Origin: Bdellovibrio bacteriovorus | GTDB taxonomy: Bacteria; Bdellovibrionota; Bdellovibrionia; Bdellovibrionales; Bdellovibrionaceae | NCBI RefSeq assembly: GCF_001592755.1 | Contig: NZ_LUKF01000001.1 | Span: 98,774-162,773, forward strand | DNA: 64,000 bases | Direction of reading: 5' to 3' | Part shown: positions 8,895 to 18,823 of the stretch, piece by piece | Layout of the letters: each line of letters starts with the position of its first letter | How positions within the stretch are numbered: position 1 is the first letter of the stretch | The notes under the pieces: generated by a model | Told to the model about the DNA's origin: nothing | What the model saw: the letters and a program-made list of their open reading frames with translations, nothing else | The model's database searches: none | Made by a program: the position numbers and the translations under genes

Positions 8895-10393
8895 AAATTT
8901 CCGCTCGCAAGAGCGACTTGGCTCGCCTTCAGGCTTATACCGTCGGCGAAGCACTTCAAAAAAAACACCCTGCTTTAGAAGTAGAATATCGTTTCAAAGA
9001 ATCTTTGGGTGATATCAATCTGACGGATCCTTTATGGAAAATTCCAGAAAAAGGTGTCTTCACTGAAGATTTCTATGGCGAGCTTTTGCGCGACGAAACA
9101 GATATGGTCGTGCACTCTTGGAAGGATCTTCCGACAGAAGGCAAAGTCGATACTCTGATCGCTGCGACCTTGCCACGAGCGGATCAACGAGATCTTTTGC
9201 TTTTAAAAACTTCGCACTTTGAAAAAATCAAAGCGAGTGGCGCACTGAAAGTATTCAGCTCTTCTCCTCGTCGTGAATACAATCTGACGGACTTTTTTAA
9301 ATCGCACCTGCCTTTTAATTTGAACTCGGTGAAGTTTGAAAGCGTGCGCGGAAATATTCCCACGCGTGTTCGTAAACTTTTAGAAAGTTCGGAAACAGAT
9401 GGTCTGATCGTGGCGAAAGCGGCGTTGGATCGTTTGCTCACGGCACCCCAAGCTGAATTTAAAGAAGTTCAAGAATTGTTGCGTGGTTATATGCAACAGC
9501 TGACGTGGGCCGTATTGCCTTTAAGTATTAATCCCAATGCCGCCGCTCAAGGGGCCTTGGCCGTTGAGATTCTGACAACTCGTCGCGACCTCAATGACCT
9601 TCTTAAATCCATTCATGATGAAGACACGTACCGCTGCGCTCAAAAAGAGCGCGAGATTCTTTCAAGTTTCGGTGGCGGCTGTCATCAGAAGATCGGTGTT
9701 GCGGTGATGACTCGTCCCTACGGCGATATTACATTGCTCAAAGGTCTGACGGATCAGGGGCAAGTTTTGGATGCCCGCGAGCTTCAATTGAAGGAGAAAG
9801 CTCCTCAATTTAATGAAAACCAAATGTGGTCAAGTGAAGTGAAAGCCGACCGCAACAATTTGCACTTTTCCGGCTTACCGGCAAATACGAACGCGGTTTT
9901 CGTGGCTCGCAGCGAAGCTTGGCCTTCCGAACTTCAATTCCCAGGATTTGTTTGGACTGCAGGGCTTAAAACATGGAAAAACTTGGCCCAAAAAGGTATA
10001 TGGGTTCACGGCTCTTCGGAAAGCCTGGGCGAGCAAGAAAACGCACGCATTGATATTCTTGCGGGAACGTCTTTGCAGTGGGCGAAACTTTCGCACGACG
10101 AAGGCTTTGCCGCGAACTCCGCGGAACTTCCTTTGGTAGCGACTTACACGTTGAAACCAACAGGCAGCTTAGAAGGCCTCGCTGATAAAGAAAGCTTTTT
10201 CTGGAGTAGCGGCAGCCAATTCTTGCAAGCTGTGCAAGAGGCGCCTGAAATTTTGAATAAAAACCACGCCTGTGGCCCGGGCAACACTTACAAAGTGATC
10301 CGTGCTTACATGGAAAATAAAAATGCTTTTGATCCTTCCCGCTTAAGAATCTTTTTGGATCAAGATGACTGGAGAAAACAATGCACAAAGTAA
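8885..10393 (+). CDS. hemC-hemD: Fused hydroxymethylbilane synthase - uroporphyrinogen-III synthase
   Basis: A 502-residue two-domain protein. The N-terminal part (to about residue 300) is Hem[47 protein letters not shown] and [10 protein letters not shown], whose Cys holds the dipyrromethane cofactor. The C-terminal part (about 310-502) is weakly conserved but has the layout of HemD, with [13 protein letters not shown] and [11 protein letters not shown] resembling the HemD motifs for substrate binding. Together they turn four porphobilinogens into uroporphyrinogen III. I place the start at ATG 8885, overlapping the end of hemA; a TTG at 8873 would add four residues. The HemD half is an inference from position and faint motifs. 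Confidence 0.85.
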   Translation: MRIKISARKSDLARLQAYTVGEALQKKHPALEVEYRFKESLGDINLTDPLWKIPEKGVFTEDFYGELLRDETDMVVHSWKDLPTEGKVDTLIAATLPRADQRDLLLLKTSHFEKIKASGALKVFSSSPRREYNLTDFFKSHLPFNLNSVKFESVRGNIPTRVRKLLESSETDGLIVAKAALDRLLTAPQAEFKEVQELLRGYMQQLTWAVLPLSINPNAAAQGALAVEILTTRRDLNDLLKSIHDEDTYRCAQKEREILSSFGGGCHQKIGVAVMTRPYGDITLLKGLTDQGQVLDARELQLKEKAPQFNENQMWSSEVKADRNNLHFSGLPANTNAVFVARSEAWPSELQFPGFVWTAGLKTWKNLAQKGIWVHGSSESLGEQENARIDILAGTSLQWAKLSHDEGFAANSAELPLVATYTLKPTGSLEGLADKESFFWSSGSQFLQAVQEAPEILNKNHACGPGNTYKVIRAYMENKNAFDPSRLRIFLDQDDWRKQCTK

Positions 10394-11661
10394 CCTCTGA
10401 AGAATTATTCCAACGCGCCTTGAATGTGGCTCCGGGTGGAGTTCACTCTCCTGTTCGTTCTTTTAAAGGCTTGGATCGCGCGCCTGTTTTCTTCAAAAAA
10501 GCGGAAGGTGCTTATTTAACTTCGGTTGAAGACAAAAAGTACATCGACTTCTGTCAAAGCTTTGGTCCATTGATCTTGGGTCACTTAGATCCCGAAGTGA
10601 AAGAAGAAGTTCATCGCATGGTCGACACCGCTTGGACTTTCGGGGCGACAGAAATCTACTCTTTAGAACTTGCAGAGTGGATCACTAGCACACTTCCTTT
10701 CATGGAAAAATTACGTTTCGTTTCTTCTGGAACAGAAGCGGTGATGAGTGCTTTGCGCGTCGCTCGCGCGGCAACAGGTCGTAATAAAATTTTAAAATTC
10801 GAAGGCTGCTATCACGGTCACGTTGACAATCTTCTGGTAAAAGCCGGAAGCGGACTTGCGGGAGCTGCGGCTTCTTCGAGTGCCGGTATCCCTGCGGAAG
10901 TAGCAGCGCAAACAGTAGTGACTCCTCTTGACGACGAACAAAAACTTCAAGAGGTCTTCCACAATTTCGGTAAAGACATTGCGGCTGTTATCATCGAACC
11001 ACTTCCCGCAAACTATGGTCTTTTGATTCAAACACAAGAGTTCTTAAAGAAAGTGGCTGAGCTTTGCGAAAAGAACGGAAGCCTTTTGATCTTCGACGAA
11101 GTGATCTCTGGTTTCCGCGTGGGCCTGCAAGGCATGGTTGAAAAAACCGGCATCCGTCCTGACTTGGTCACTTACGGTAAGATCATCGGTGGTGGTTTCC
11201 CAGTCGGTTGCTACGGTGGAAAAAAAGAACTGATGAACATGGTCGCTCCAAGCGGAGACGTTTACCAAGCGGGTACTTTAAGCGCGAATCCTATCGGCAT
11301 GCGCGCCGGTCTTACAACGCTTAAGAAAATGCAGCGCTTGGATGGATGGAATGTTCTAGAAAAAAGAACTCAAAAGTTCACAGATGCCATCCGCGCTGGA
11401 TTTGCGAAAAAAGGCGTGCCTTTGGAAGTCAGCCACTCGGCTTCTTTGTTCTGGATTCATGGTCCTTCAAAAACTCCAATTCGTACGATTGAACAAATTC
11501 CTGGAAACCAAGGAGCTACCTTCAAAGGTCTTTTCTTAAAATCTTTGGAAAAAGGTATTTATCTAGCGCCGAACGCTTACGAAGTGGGTTTTGTTTCTAT
11601 GGCTCATACGGATGAGATTCTAGAGCAGGCCGCACAAGCCATTATCGACGCTGCAGAATAG
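10381..11661 (+). CDS. hemL: Glutamate-1-semialdehyde 2,1-aminomutase
   Basis: A full-length 426-residue PLP enzyme that turns glutamate-1-semialdehyde into 5-aminolevulinate, confirming the C5 route to haem. Motifs include [15 protein letters not shown] at the N-terminus, [32 protein letters not shown] and the PLP-binding lysine in [13 protein letters not shown]. The gene starts 13 bp before the end of hemCD, so translation is probably coupled. AGAAAACA is the only weak ribosome signal. Confidence 0.97.
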   Translation: MHKVTSEELFQRALNVAPGGVHSPVRSFKGLDRAPVFFKKAEGAYLTSVEDKKYIDFCQSFGPLILGHLDPEVKEEVHRMVDTAWTFGATEIYSLELAEWITSTLPFMEKLRFVSSGTEAVMSALRVARAATGRNKILKFEGCYHGHVDNLLVKAGSGLAGAAASSSAGIPAEVAAQTVVTPLDDEQKLQEVFHNFGKDIAAVIIEPLPANYGLLIQTQEFLKKVAELCEKNGSLLIFDEVISGFRVGLQGMVEKTGIRPDLVTYGKIIGGGFPVGCYGGKKELMNMVAPSGDVYQAGTLSANPIGMRAGLTTLKKMQRLDGWNVLEKRTQKFTDAIRAGFAKKGVPLEVSHSASLFWIHGPSKTPIRTIEQIPGNQGATFKGLFLKSLEKGIYLAPNAYEVGFVSMAHTDEILEQAAQAIIDAAE

Positions 11662-11669
11662 GAATCGTG

Positions 11670-12545
11670 ATGTTGCAGAAGCTCCTCAAACCTCAAGTGA
11701 AAACAGCATTGGCCATTGTGTGGTTTGTGTTCACGTTTTCGCTTGTGGCTTGGTGGTGGGTCTTCTTCTTATTGCGTCTTAATCCGAACACGACAACCTT
11801 AGAACAAATGAAGATGTCTCACCGTATGTTTGTGTGGGAAGGTTCTATATTGCTTGCTGCCATTCTTTTGGGCGGTATCTCGTTAGTGGTTTTCACTTAT
11901 CGCGATCAAAAGCGCCATCAACGTCTGCGCTTTTTCTTTTCGACGTTCAGTCACGATATTAAAACTTCCATTGCGCGTTTGCGTCTGCAGGCCGAAGTCT
12001 TGGAAGAGGATATTACAAGCGCTAGCAGCCCTATCCTGAAACGTTTGATTGCCGATATCCAGCGTTTGGATTTGCAGTTAGAAAACTCTTTGCTTCTAGC
12101 GAACCTAGAAGACGGGGAACTTTTGCATGAAGACGTCTCTTTAAGATCTATCTTTTCAAGCCTGCGCAATGAATTTCCCGAGCTTTCTATTGAACTAGAG
12201 CGCGAAGCGACCATTCGCGGTGATCACCGTGCTTTATTGAGTGTCTTTAAAAATCTTTTGCAAAACTCGGTCTTGCACGGAAAAGCCACGACGGTTCGAA
12301 TTAAAATCAAATCTGTTTCTGACAATCGTATTGAGCTGCAAATGCAAGATGATGGATTGGGTTTTAAAGGGCCGGTTCATAAATTAGGTTCGGAAATATT
12401 GAAATCTCAAGACTCCCGAAGCAACGGCCTGGGGCTTTTGATCACCAGCCGTCTCTTAAAGCGTATGAATGGTCATATTCGCTATGACTCTCGTGAAAAT
12501 GAAGGCTTTAAATCCTACATTGAACTGGAAGGACAACTAAAATGA
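11670..12545 (+). CDS. Membrane sensor histidine kinase embedded in the haem operon
   Basis: A 291-residue kinase. Two transmembrane helices (about residues 10-36 and 55-80) flank a short loop of some 20 residues, so there is no real periplasmic sensor domain. HisKA follows, with the phospho-acceptor His in FSTFSHDIKTSIARLR near residue 96, then HATPase_c with a N box around LKNLLQNSVLHGKA and the G1/G2 boxes QDDGLGF and GLGLLIT. The small loop suggests that it senses something in the membrane or through a partner. ATG 11670 has ATAGGA upstream; GTG 11667 is possible. It sits between hemL and hemE and overlaps its response regulator by 4 bp. Its target is unknown; the setting points to haem or redox control. 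Confidence 0.92.
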   Translation: MLQKLLKPQVKTALAIVWFVFTFSLVAWWWVFFLLRLNPNTTTLEQMKMSHRMFVWEGSILLAAILLGGISLVVFTYRDQKRHQRLRFFFSTFSHDIKTSIARLRLQAEVLEEDITSASSPILKRLIADIQRLDLQLENSLLLANLEDGELLHEDVSLRSIFSSLRNEFPELSIELEREATIRGDHRALLSVFKNLLQNSVLHGKATTVRIKIKSVSDNRIELQMQDDGLGFKGPVHKLGSEILKSQDSRSNGLGLLITSRLLKRMNGHIRYDSRENEGFKSYIELEGQLK

Positions 12546-13216
12546 GAAAGATCCTTTTAGTTGAAGATGACACAAGCTTAGGTGAAACGCTGACTGACCG
12601 TCTAAAAAAAGAATATGATGTCAGTTGGGCTAAATCTTTATCTGAAGGTTGGACGACGTTTAACCAGAATAAAGATTTTGATCTGATTCTTTTAGACGTG
12701 GGTTTACCGGATGGAACTGGATTTGAGTTGGCGGCGAAAATTCGTCAAATCTCAAATGTATTATTCTTGTTCTTAACAGCGCAGGCCGACGCCGAATCTC
12801 GTCTGAAAGGTTTTGAATTGGGAGCACAAGAATACATTCCCAAGCCTTTCCACCTTAAAGAGCTTTTGATCCGGGTGAAACACGTTTTAGATGCGCATGC
12901 TCCGGCACGCGAAGTGGAATTAGAAACTTGCACCGTGAACTTCACGAATATGACGGTTCAAAAGAAATCAGGTCAGATTGAGTATCCACCGGTCACGGAC
13001 CTTAAAATTTTGCAGCTATTAATCGAAAAATCCCCCCGCGTTCTAAGCCGCGATGAAATTATGAACGAAATCTGGGGCGTGGATAAAAATCCAAGTCATC
13101 GCACGATCGATAATATTATTGTCCGCCTTCGCCAGCTTTTGGGCGACGACGGTGAAAAGCACATCCGCTCTGTGCGTGGTGTGGGTTACCAATGGTCCGT
13201 GGAGGAAAATGCATGA
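12542..13216 (+). CDS. OmpR/PhoB-family response regulator
   Basis: A 224-residue regulator with a receiver domain (residues 1-115) and a C-terminal winged helix (about 125-220). Visible receiver residues are the acidic pair in LLVEDDTSL, the phospho-acceptor Asp in LILLDVGLPDG near residue 52, a switch Thr in LFLTAQA and Lys in YIPKPF. The DNA-binding half ends in the typical SVRGVGYQW. It overlaps the kinase gene (ATGA) and contains the ribosome-binding site of hemE at its end, so the two-component pair is physically locked into the haem operon. Confidence 0.95.
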   Translation: MRKILLVEDDTSLGETLTDRLKKEYDVSWAKSLSEGWTTFNQNKDFDLILLDVGLPDGTGFELAAKIRQISNVLFLFLTAQADAESRLKGFELGAQEYIPKPFHLKELLIRVKHVLDAHAPAREVELETCTVNFTNMTVQKKSGQIEYPPVTDLKILQLLIEKSPRVLSRDEIMNEIWGVDKNPSHRTIDNIIVRLRQLLGDDGEKHIRSVRGVGYQWSVEENA

Positions 13217-14232
13217 ATACACTTTTTAAAAACTCTCTTCAAAGAACTCCACAGGCTGTTCCTCCGATCTGGTTTATGCGTCAAGCAGGTCGTTATCATC
13301 AGCACTATCAAGGCTTGCGTGCGAAACATTCTTTCATGGAGCTTTGTAAACAGCCGGAATTGGCGGCGCAAGTGGCCTTGGGTCCCGTTGCCGAATTTGA
13401 TTTCGACGTTTCCATTCTTTTTAGCGATATCTTATTCCCGCTAGAAGCTTTGGGTATGGGCCTTGATTACACGGATCACGGTCCCCAATTGGGATTTAAA
13501 TTAAATCCGCAGACGATGGCAAAGCTAGGTCCGGTGGATGAAGCTATCGAATTTATGAAGTTCCAAAAAGCCGCCGTGAAAGCGACTCGCGAAGTGTTAC
13601 CTTCAAGTAAAAGCTTGATCGGTTTTGTCGGTGGTCCTTGGACTTTGTTCGTGTATGCGGTGGAAGGATCTCACGCGGGTTCTTTGATTCAATCTAAAAC
13701 ATTGATCAATATGTTCCCGCAATTCCTAGAAAAGATGTATCCACTTCTTAAAGAAAACATCCGCCTGCAGTTTGAAGGTGGCGCGGAGATAGTGATGGTC
13801 TTTGATACGGCAGCGGGTGAAGTGTCACCTCTGTTCTTCCAAGAATGGATTCAACCGGTATTGACGCGTTTATCTCAAGATTATCCAGGCAAGATCGGCT
13901 ATTACTCTAAAGGAACTCAACCCGTGTTCTTTAATAAAGCCTTCACTGATTTGCCTTGGGCCGGTCAAGGCTTTGATCACCGTTGCTATTTGCCTGATTC
14001 ATTTAAAATTCAAAACAAAGGTTTCGTTCAAGGAAACTTTGATCAAAGTCTTCTTTTCATGGAAGACGCTGATTTCAAAAAAGCATTAACTCACTTCTTA
14101 GCTCCAATGAAAGCCATGAGCCCTGTAGAACGTGCGGGATGGGTTTGCGGTTTGGGCCACGGGGTTTTGCCAAAAACTCCGGAAAAGAATGTGAAACTCT
14201 TCGTGGACACTGTCCGTAAGGAGCTCTCATGA
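13213..14232 (+). CDS. hemE: Uroporphyrinogen decarboxylase
   Basis: A 339-residue HemE removing four carboxyl groups from uroporphyrinogen III to give coproporphyrinogen III. The N-terminal signature PPIWFMRQAGRY is present, with the ILFSDILFPLEALGMG region and GFVGGPWTLFVYAVEG. I chose ATG 13213 because GGAGGAAA lies 4-11 nt upstream within the regulator gene; the start 7 codons earlier lacks support. The end overlaps hemN by 4 bp. Confidence 0.96.
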   Translation: MNTLFKNSLQRTPQAVPPIWFMRQAGRYHQHYQGLRAKHSFMELCKQPELAAQVALGPVAEFDFDVSILFSDILFPLEALGMGLDYTDHGPQLGFKLNPQTMAKLGPVDEAIEFMKFQKAAVKATREVLPSSKSLIGFVGGPWTLFVYAVEGSHAGSLIQSKTLINMFPQFLEKMYPLLKENIRLQFEGGAEIVMVFDTAAGEVSPLFFQEWIQPVLTRLSQDYPGKIGYYSKGTQPVFFNKAFTDLPWAGQGFDHRCYLPDSFKIQNKGFVQGNFDQSLLFMEDADFKKALTHFLAPMKAMSPVERAGWVCGLGHGVLPKTPEKNVKLFVDTVRKELS

Positions 14233-15578
14233 TTAAAGATCTATTAGCCAAATACGACGTTCCCGCTCCTCGCTACACGTCTTATCCAACCGTACCTTAC
14301 TGGGAAACAAACCCCACGAAGGACCAATGGATTCAGCATTTGCGTGCGACATTAAATGAGCAAGATGGTGCATGGTCACTTTACCTGCACGTCCCCTACT
14401 GCGAGTCGCTTTGTACTTTCTGTGGTTGCAATAACATCATCACAAAAGATCATAAACGCGAACAGCCTTACGTGGATATGGTTGTTAAAGAATGGGAACT
14501 TTATATTCAGCAAGTTCCTGAACTTTTAGAAAAACCTTTGAAGCACATTCATATCGGCGGCGGCACACCGACATTTCTGTCTGCCGAATCGTTGTTGAAA
14601 CTACTTCGTCCGATTATGAATCGCGTGAAAGTGGATAAAAACGATTTCGAAGGCTCTATTGAAGTGGATCCTCGTCGTACAAACGTTGAGCAACTCAAAG
14701 CCCTGCGTGACTTAGGCTTTAACCGTGTCAGCATGGGCGTTCAAGATTTCCATCCAGAAGTGCAACGTCTGGTGAATCGTATTCAGCCTTTAGAGATCAC
14801 GCAAAATCTGACTCAAGCAGCGCGAGACCTGGGTTATACTTCCGTGAATTTCGATTTGATCTATGGCTTAGCAAAGCAGACTCCAGAAACGATTCGTGAA
14901 ACCGCAAAGGCGACGGTTCAACTTCGTCCGGACCGCATCGCTCTTTACAGCTTTGCCTTAGTTCCATGGATTAAGCCGGCCCAAAGACTTTTCAAAGATG
15001 AGGATCTTCCGAAGTCGGCAGAAAAGCGTGAGCTTTATGAAATCGCCCGCGATATTCTTTTAGCAAATGACTACGTCGAAGTGGGCATGGATCACTTTGC
15101 ACTTAAGACAGACAACCTGTCTTTAGCCATGAATGAAAAACGCTTGCATCGCAACTTCATGGGTTACACGGATCAGCGCACAGACGTGCTTTTGGGATTG
15201 GGAGTTTCTTCGATCTCTGAAACTCCTTATAGCTTCCATCAAAACGAAAAAGTTCTGCCTTTGTATGAAGCGGCTTTAAATGAGGGCCGTATTCCCACTT
15301 TACGCGGTCACGTCCTGACCGAGGAAGACCGTGTTCGCCGTCAGCAAATCTTAAAGCTGATGACGGAGTTCGAGGTGGAATTCACAGATGCAGATCAAGA
15401 AGCAAAGTCCAAAGAGTTCTTAAGCGAAATGCTGAAAGATCACTTAGTTGAAATCAAAGATCATAAGCTGCTTGTCAAAGAAGAGGGTCGCCCTTTCCTG
15501 CGCAACGCCTGCGTGTTCTTCGATGAACGCTTAAAATCAAAACAACCACAGACGAAGATTTTCTCTCAATCTATATGA
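14229..15578 (+). CDS. hemN: Oxygen-independent coproporphyrinogen III oxidase
   Basis: A 449-residue radical-SAM enzyme converting coproporphyrinogen III to protoporphyrinogen IX. The cluster motif C-x3-C-x2-C is in PYCESLCTFCGC near residue 55, followed by HIGGGTPTFL and SIEVDPRR, all typical of true HemN rather than HemW. The AQRLFKDEDLP and VGMDHFAL segments match the HemN substrate region. An ATGA overlap with both hemE and the following oxidase gene makes a coupled operon. No oxygen-dependent HemF is in the window. Confidence 0.95.
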   Translation: MIKDLLAKYDVPAPRYTSYPTVPYWETNPTKDQWIQHLRATLNEQDGAWSLYLHVPYCESLCTFCGCNNIITKDHKREQPYVDMVVKEWELYIQQVPELLEKPLKHIHIGGGTPTFLSAESLLKLLRPIMNRVKVDKNDFEGSIEVDPRRTNVEQLKALRDLGFNRVSMGVQDFHPEVQRLVNRIQPLEITQNLTQAARDLGYTSVNFDLIYGLAKQTPETIRETAKATVQLRPDRIALYSFALVPWIKPAQRLFKDEDLPKSAEKRELYEIARDILLANDYVEVGMDHFALKTDNLSLAMNEKRLHRNFMGYTDQRTDVLLGLGVSSISETPYSFHQNEKVLPLYEAALNEGRIPTLRGHVLTEEDRVRRQQILKLMTEFEVEFTDADQEAKSKEFLSEMLKDHLVEIKDHKLLVKEEGRPFLRNACVFFDERLKSKQPQTKIFSQSI

Positions 15579-16801
15579 AAAAAATCAGCGTGATCGGTGC
15601 GGGGTTTGCAGGCTTAAGCCTCTCCCTGCGACTGGCTCAAAAAGGCTTTGAAGTTGATATCTACGAAAAAGGCGCCCGCGTGGGCGGCCTTATCGGGACC
15701 GACAAAAATCAGTACGGCCTGGCTGAGCAAGCGGCGAATTCAATGATTCGCACGGCTAACGCCGAAGCACTCTTCAAAGATATTGGGCTCACTCCACTGA
15801 GCGCTTTAGAGTCCTCTAAAAAAAGATTTATCTTCCGTGAAAAACCGCGCCCTTGGCCGTTGTATTTTTCGGAAACTGTTCAATTTATCGGAAAGCTTGT
15901 TTTTAATCTTCTGCGTGGAAAGAAAAACTTGTCCCCGCGTGAAAACGAAACTTTGCAAAGCTGGGGTTACCGTATTATCGGCGCGCCGGCGACGCAGTTT
16001 ATTTTAAGCCCCGGAATGCAAGGCATTTATGGAAATGCCACCGACGAACTCAGCGCAAGCCTTATTCTGGGACCTCTTATTAATCGTAAGAAAAAAGACA
16101 AATCACAGCCTCAGTACAAAGGCATTATGACCGGACCTGAAGGCATGCAGGATGTGATTGATCGTCTTGAAGCCAAACTGAAAGACCTGGGCGTTCGCAT
16201 TCACTTGAATTCGAATATTAAAGTCAGTGAATTAAAGGGACCGGTTGTTGTTGCCACTTCCGCGCAGTCGGCAAGTGAAATTTTGAAGTCATCGCATGCC
16301 GAAATCGCGGCCCGGCTTTCTCGTATTCAGATGACTTCTTTGATGAGTGTGACGGTTTACTTTAGCAAATCGCAGAACACGTATCCTGGATTCGGATGTT
16401 TAATACCTAGATACTATGGTTTGAAAGCTCTTGGTATTTTGATGAACTCTTACATCTTTGCCGGAAGAGACAAAACTTATTCAGAGACATGGATTTTTGG
16501 TGGTGCTCACGACACTTCTATTTTGGATATGTCTGATGCCGAAGTTCTGAAGACGATTGCCACAGAGCGATTCCGTATTTTAGGAAATAAAGAAGCTCTT
16601 CTTGATTACCGTATCTTCCGCTGGCGCAATGCTCTTCCCTTTTACAACATTGAACTTGAAAAGACTTTGAAAGATTTAAGTGCTCAGAAACTTCCTGAGG
16701 GTCTTTTCTTACACGGGAACTATCTAGGCGGAATTGGTTTAAGCAAAATCTTAGAACGCGGTGATAAACTTGCCGAAGAAATCGCGAGTCGTTATGTCTA
16801 A
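15575..16801 (+). CDS. hemY: Protoporphyrinogen oxidase, FAD-dependent (HemY type)
   Basis: A 408-residue flavoprotein. The N-terminus has the Rossmann dinucleotide motif GAGFAGLSLSLRLAQKG followed by an acidic residue and VGGLIG. The middle shows FILSPGMQGIYGNATDELSAS, a region typical of HemY-type PPOX, and the C-terminus has the FAD-binding LHGNYLGGIGLSKILERG. It oxidises protoporphyrinogen IX to protoporphyrin IX, probably at the membrane face. The gene is slightly shorter than Bacillus HemY and overlaps hemN at its start and hemH at its end. Confidence 0.92.
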   Translation: MKKISVIGAGFAGLSLSLRLAQKGFEVDIYEKGARVGGLIGTDKNQYGLAEQAANSMIRTANAEALFKDIGLTPLSALESSKKRFIFREKPRPWPLYFSETVQFIGKLVFNLLRGKKNLSPRENETLQSWGYRIIGAPATQFILSPGMQGIYGNATDELSASLILGPLINRKKKDKSQPQYKGIMTGPEGMQDVIDRLEAKLKDLGVRIHLNSNIKVSELKGPVVVATSAQSASEILKSSHAEIAARLSRIQMTSLMSVTVYFSKSQNTYPGFGCLIPRYYGLKALGILMNSYIFAGRDKTYSETWIFGGAHDTSILDMSDAEVLKTIATERFRILGNKEALLDYRIFRWRNALPFYNIELEKTLKDLSAQKLPEGLFLHGNYLGGIGLSKILERGDKLAEEIASRYV

Positions 16802-17807
16802 AAAAGGTGTTTTGCTTTTAAATATCGGCAGTCCGCGCACTTATCAGGTTGAAGACGTGAAGGCCTATCTTAAAACCTTCTTGATGGATGAAGATATCAT
16901 CAATATCCCCTTCTTCGTGCGTTGGCCTTTGGTTCACGGAATCATCGTTCCTCGGCGAGCTCCTTTTTCGGCAGAAAACTATAAGAAGATCTGGATGGAA
17001 AACGAAGGTTCTCCGCTCACGGTCTATACAAATCGTTTCGCAAAGGCTTTGCAAGAGTCCTTAGGCTCTAGCTATAGCGTGAAAGTCGGAATGCGCTATT
17101 CTGATCCACTTATTGGCAAAGCCCTGGAAGAATTTGCTAACGAGGGAGTTTCATCTCTTCTGATTGTGCCTCTGTATCCTCAATATGCCGAGGCGACGAC
17201 GGGTTCTTCCGTCAAAGAAGTAAACCGCTGGTTAAAAAAGCTGGGTCTGGATATTCCGACGAACGTTCTGCCGCCATTTTATGCGGATGATTCTTTCATC
17301 AAGCCTTCCGTAAGATTAGTTAAAGAATCCACGGCAGGAAAAAACTTTGATCACTATCTGTTTTCTTTCCACGGATTGCCTGAAAGCCAAGTGCGCAAAG
17401 TACATGGCTGCCTTCGTACGGAAGACTGCTGTTTTGATCAGGAGGCGTGCGCAAAAAATTGTTACCGCGCCCAATGCTATGCCACGGCCACGAAGATGGC
17501 CGAAAGCTTGAATCTTCCCGACAGTCATTGGAGTGTCTCTTTTCAATCAAGACTCGGTCGAGCCGAGTGGATTAAGCCCGCCACGGATCACACATTAGAA
17601 GTGCTTGCGCAAAAGGGTAAAAAATCTGTCGCTGTCGTCTGCCCTTCTTTCGTTGCAGATTGCATCGAAACTTTGGAAGAGATCGGCATCGGTGGACAAG
17701 AAATCTTTGAACACAACGGCGGCACAGACTATCAATTGGTCCCTTGTGTGAACGACGACCGTGAATGGATCGAAGGTTTTGCTAGCCTCTTAAGGAATCA
17801 AAAATAA
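16794..17807 (+). CDS. hemH: Ferrochelatase with internal cysteine cluster
   Basis: A 337-residue ferrochelatase inserting iron into protoporphyrin IX. The catalytic His193 lies in SFHGLPES, and the C-terminal CPSFVADCIETLEEI region is present. Between residues 206 and 228 there are six cysteines (206, 212, 213, 219, 223, 228). This fits the described class of ferrochelatases that hold a [2Fe-2S] cluster by four cysteines in one internal segment, first shown for Myxococcus. I start at ATG 16794, overlapping the hemY stop. The gene end overlaps the convergent lrgB gene by 18 bp, leaving no space for a terminator. Confidence 0.95.
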   Translation: MSKKGVLLLNIGSPRTYQVEDVKAYLKTFLMDEDIINIPFFVRWPLVHGIIVPRRAPFSAENYKKIWMENEGSPLTVYTNRFAKALQESLGSSYSVKVGMRYSDPLIGKALEEFANEGVSSLLIVPLYPQYAEATTGSSVKEVNRWLKKLGLDIPTNVLPPFYADDSFIKPSVRLVKESTAGKNFDHYLFSFHGLPESQVRKVHGCLRTEDCCFDQEACAKNCYRAQCYATATKMAESLNLPDSHWSVSFQSRLGRAEWIKPATDHTLEVLAQKGKKSVAVVCPSFVADCIETLEEIGIGGQEIFEHNGGTDYQLVPCVNDDREWIEGFASLLRNQK

Positions 17808-18470
17808 GAGAAGTGGAATTAAGATGGCGGTCATTAGTCCATTGAGCGCCATCGCTAAGCCCGCAAAAGCTCCGGCCATTTCATTTACTTGAAACGCTCT
17901 GAATGTCCCTAACCCATGCGCCGAAAGTCCCATCGAAAATCCTTTAACCAAAGGATCATGTATCCTCATGAGCTTCATCACCGTGCCTGCGGCAATCGCC
18001 CCGACAATTCCGGTGATCATCACAAAGACCGTCGATAAAGCCGGCGCCCCACCGATTTTTTCAGCAATTCCCATCGCTATCGGAGTCGTGACGGATTTAG
18101 GAGAGAGCGATAGTAAAATATCGTGAGGCAAACCCAGTGCGGCCCCAATCAAAACCGCACTGAAGATTCCTACAAAAGATCCCACCGCCAAAGCTAAGAT
18201 CAACGGTTTTAAAACTCGTTTCAGTCGCGACATTTGATTGAACAATGGCAAAGCAAAGCCCACCGTCGCGGGTCCCAACATAAAGTGAATGGGACGGACT
18301 CCTGCAAAGTACTCTTTGTAAGGAATATTGAAAGCCATAAGCACGAAAACAATCGCAAACATCGTGATGACCGGCGGACTTAAGAAAGGATGTTCTTTCC
18401 CCCAGGTACTTAAACGTCGCGCGATCAGATAAAATCCCAGAGTCATGATTAAAGAGAAAAGCTCGATCAT
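17790..18470 (-). CDS. lrgB: LrgB-family membrane protein
   Basis: A 226-residue protein with about six transmembrane helices. Conserved family segments include HFMLGPATVGFALPLFNQ, SLSPKSVTTPIAMGIAEKIGG and GLSAHGLGTFRAF. LrgB-type proteins act with LrgA in transport or control of murein hydrolase export and in metabolite (for example pyruvate) movement in some species; the role here is unknown. The ATG overlaps the lrgA stop, so both form one operon. Confidence 0.9.
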   Translation of the reverse strand: MIELFSLIMTLGFYLIARRLSTWGKEHPFLSPPVITMFAIVFVLMAFNIPYKEYFAGVRPIHFMLGPATVGFALPLFNQMSRLKRVLKPLILALAVGSFVGIFSAVLIGAALGLPHDILLSLSPKSVTTPIAMGIAEKIGGAPALSTVFVMITGIVGAIAAGTVMKLMRIHDPLVKGFSMGLSAHGLGTFRAFQVNEMAGAFAGLAMALNGLMTAILIPLLLFLIP

Positions 18471-18823
18471 GACTTTGGCTCCTCAGGATTCATTTTTAAA
18501 AGGAAGTTAAAGAACCATGCGGTCACAGCCAAGGTAATCAGTGTACTGATGATAAGCGTGATGGCCATAGCCCAGCCATAACGACCAAATAAATCAAAGT
18601 AATCGATGATGCCTACACCCGCAGGCACAAAGAACAAAGCCAAGTGCGCATTCATAAAACGGCTGAGTGCTTCCACTTTTTCTTTCAAGGGCGGCCATAA
18701 CACCAGCGCAATAAAAAAGTACACCATCCCCAAAACCGGTCCCGGAATAAAGAGATTCAAGAGAGCCACCGTGCCCTCTCCTAAGAACTGGAATGTCAGC
18801 AGAATCAAAAGTGCCAATATCAT
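18467..18823 (-). CDS. lrgA: LrgA/CidA-family holin-like membrane protein
   Basis: About 118 residues with four transmembrane helices, beginning at a Met that opens the first helix (ILALLILLTFQFLGEG). The segments NLFIPGPVLGM and FVPAGVGIIDY are family hallmarks. The open frame extends 27 codons upstream, but that part is Arg- and Cys-rich and unlike the family, so I prefer ATG 18823 although no good ribosome site precedes it. It forms a pair with lrgB. Confidence 0.85.
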   Translation of the reverse strand: MILALLILLTFQFLGEGTVALLNLFIPGPVLGMVYFFIALVLWPPLKEKVEALSRFMNAHLALFFVPAGVGIIDYFDLFGRYGWAMAITLIISTLITLAVTAWFFNFLLKMNPEEPKS

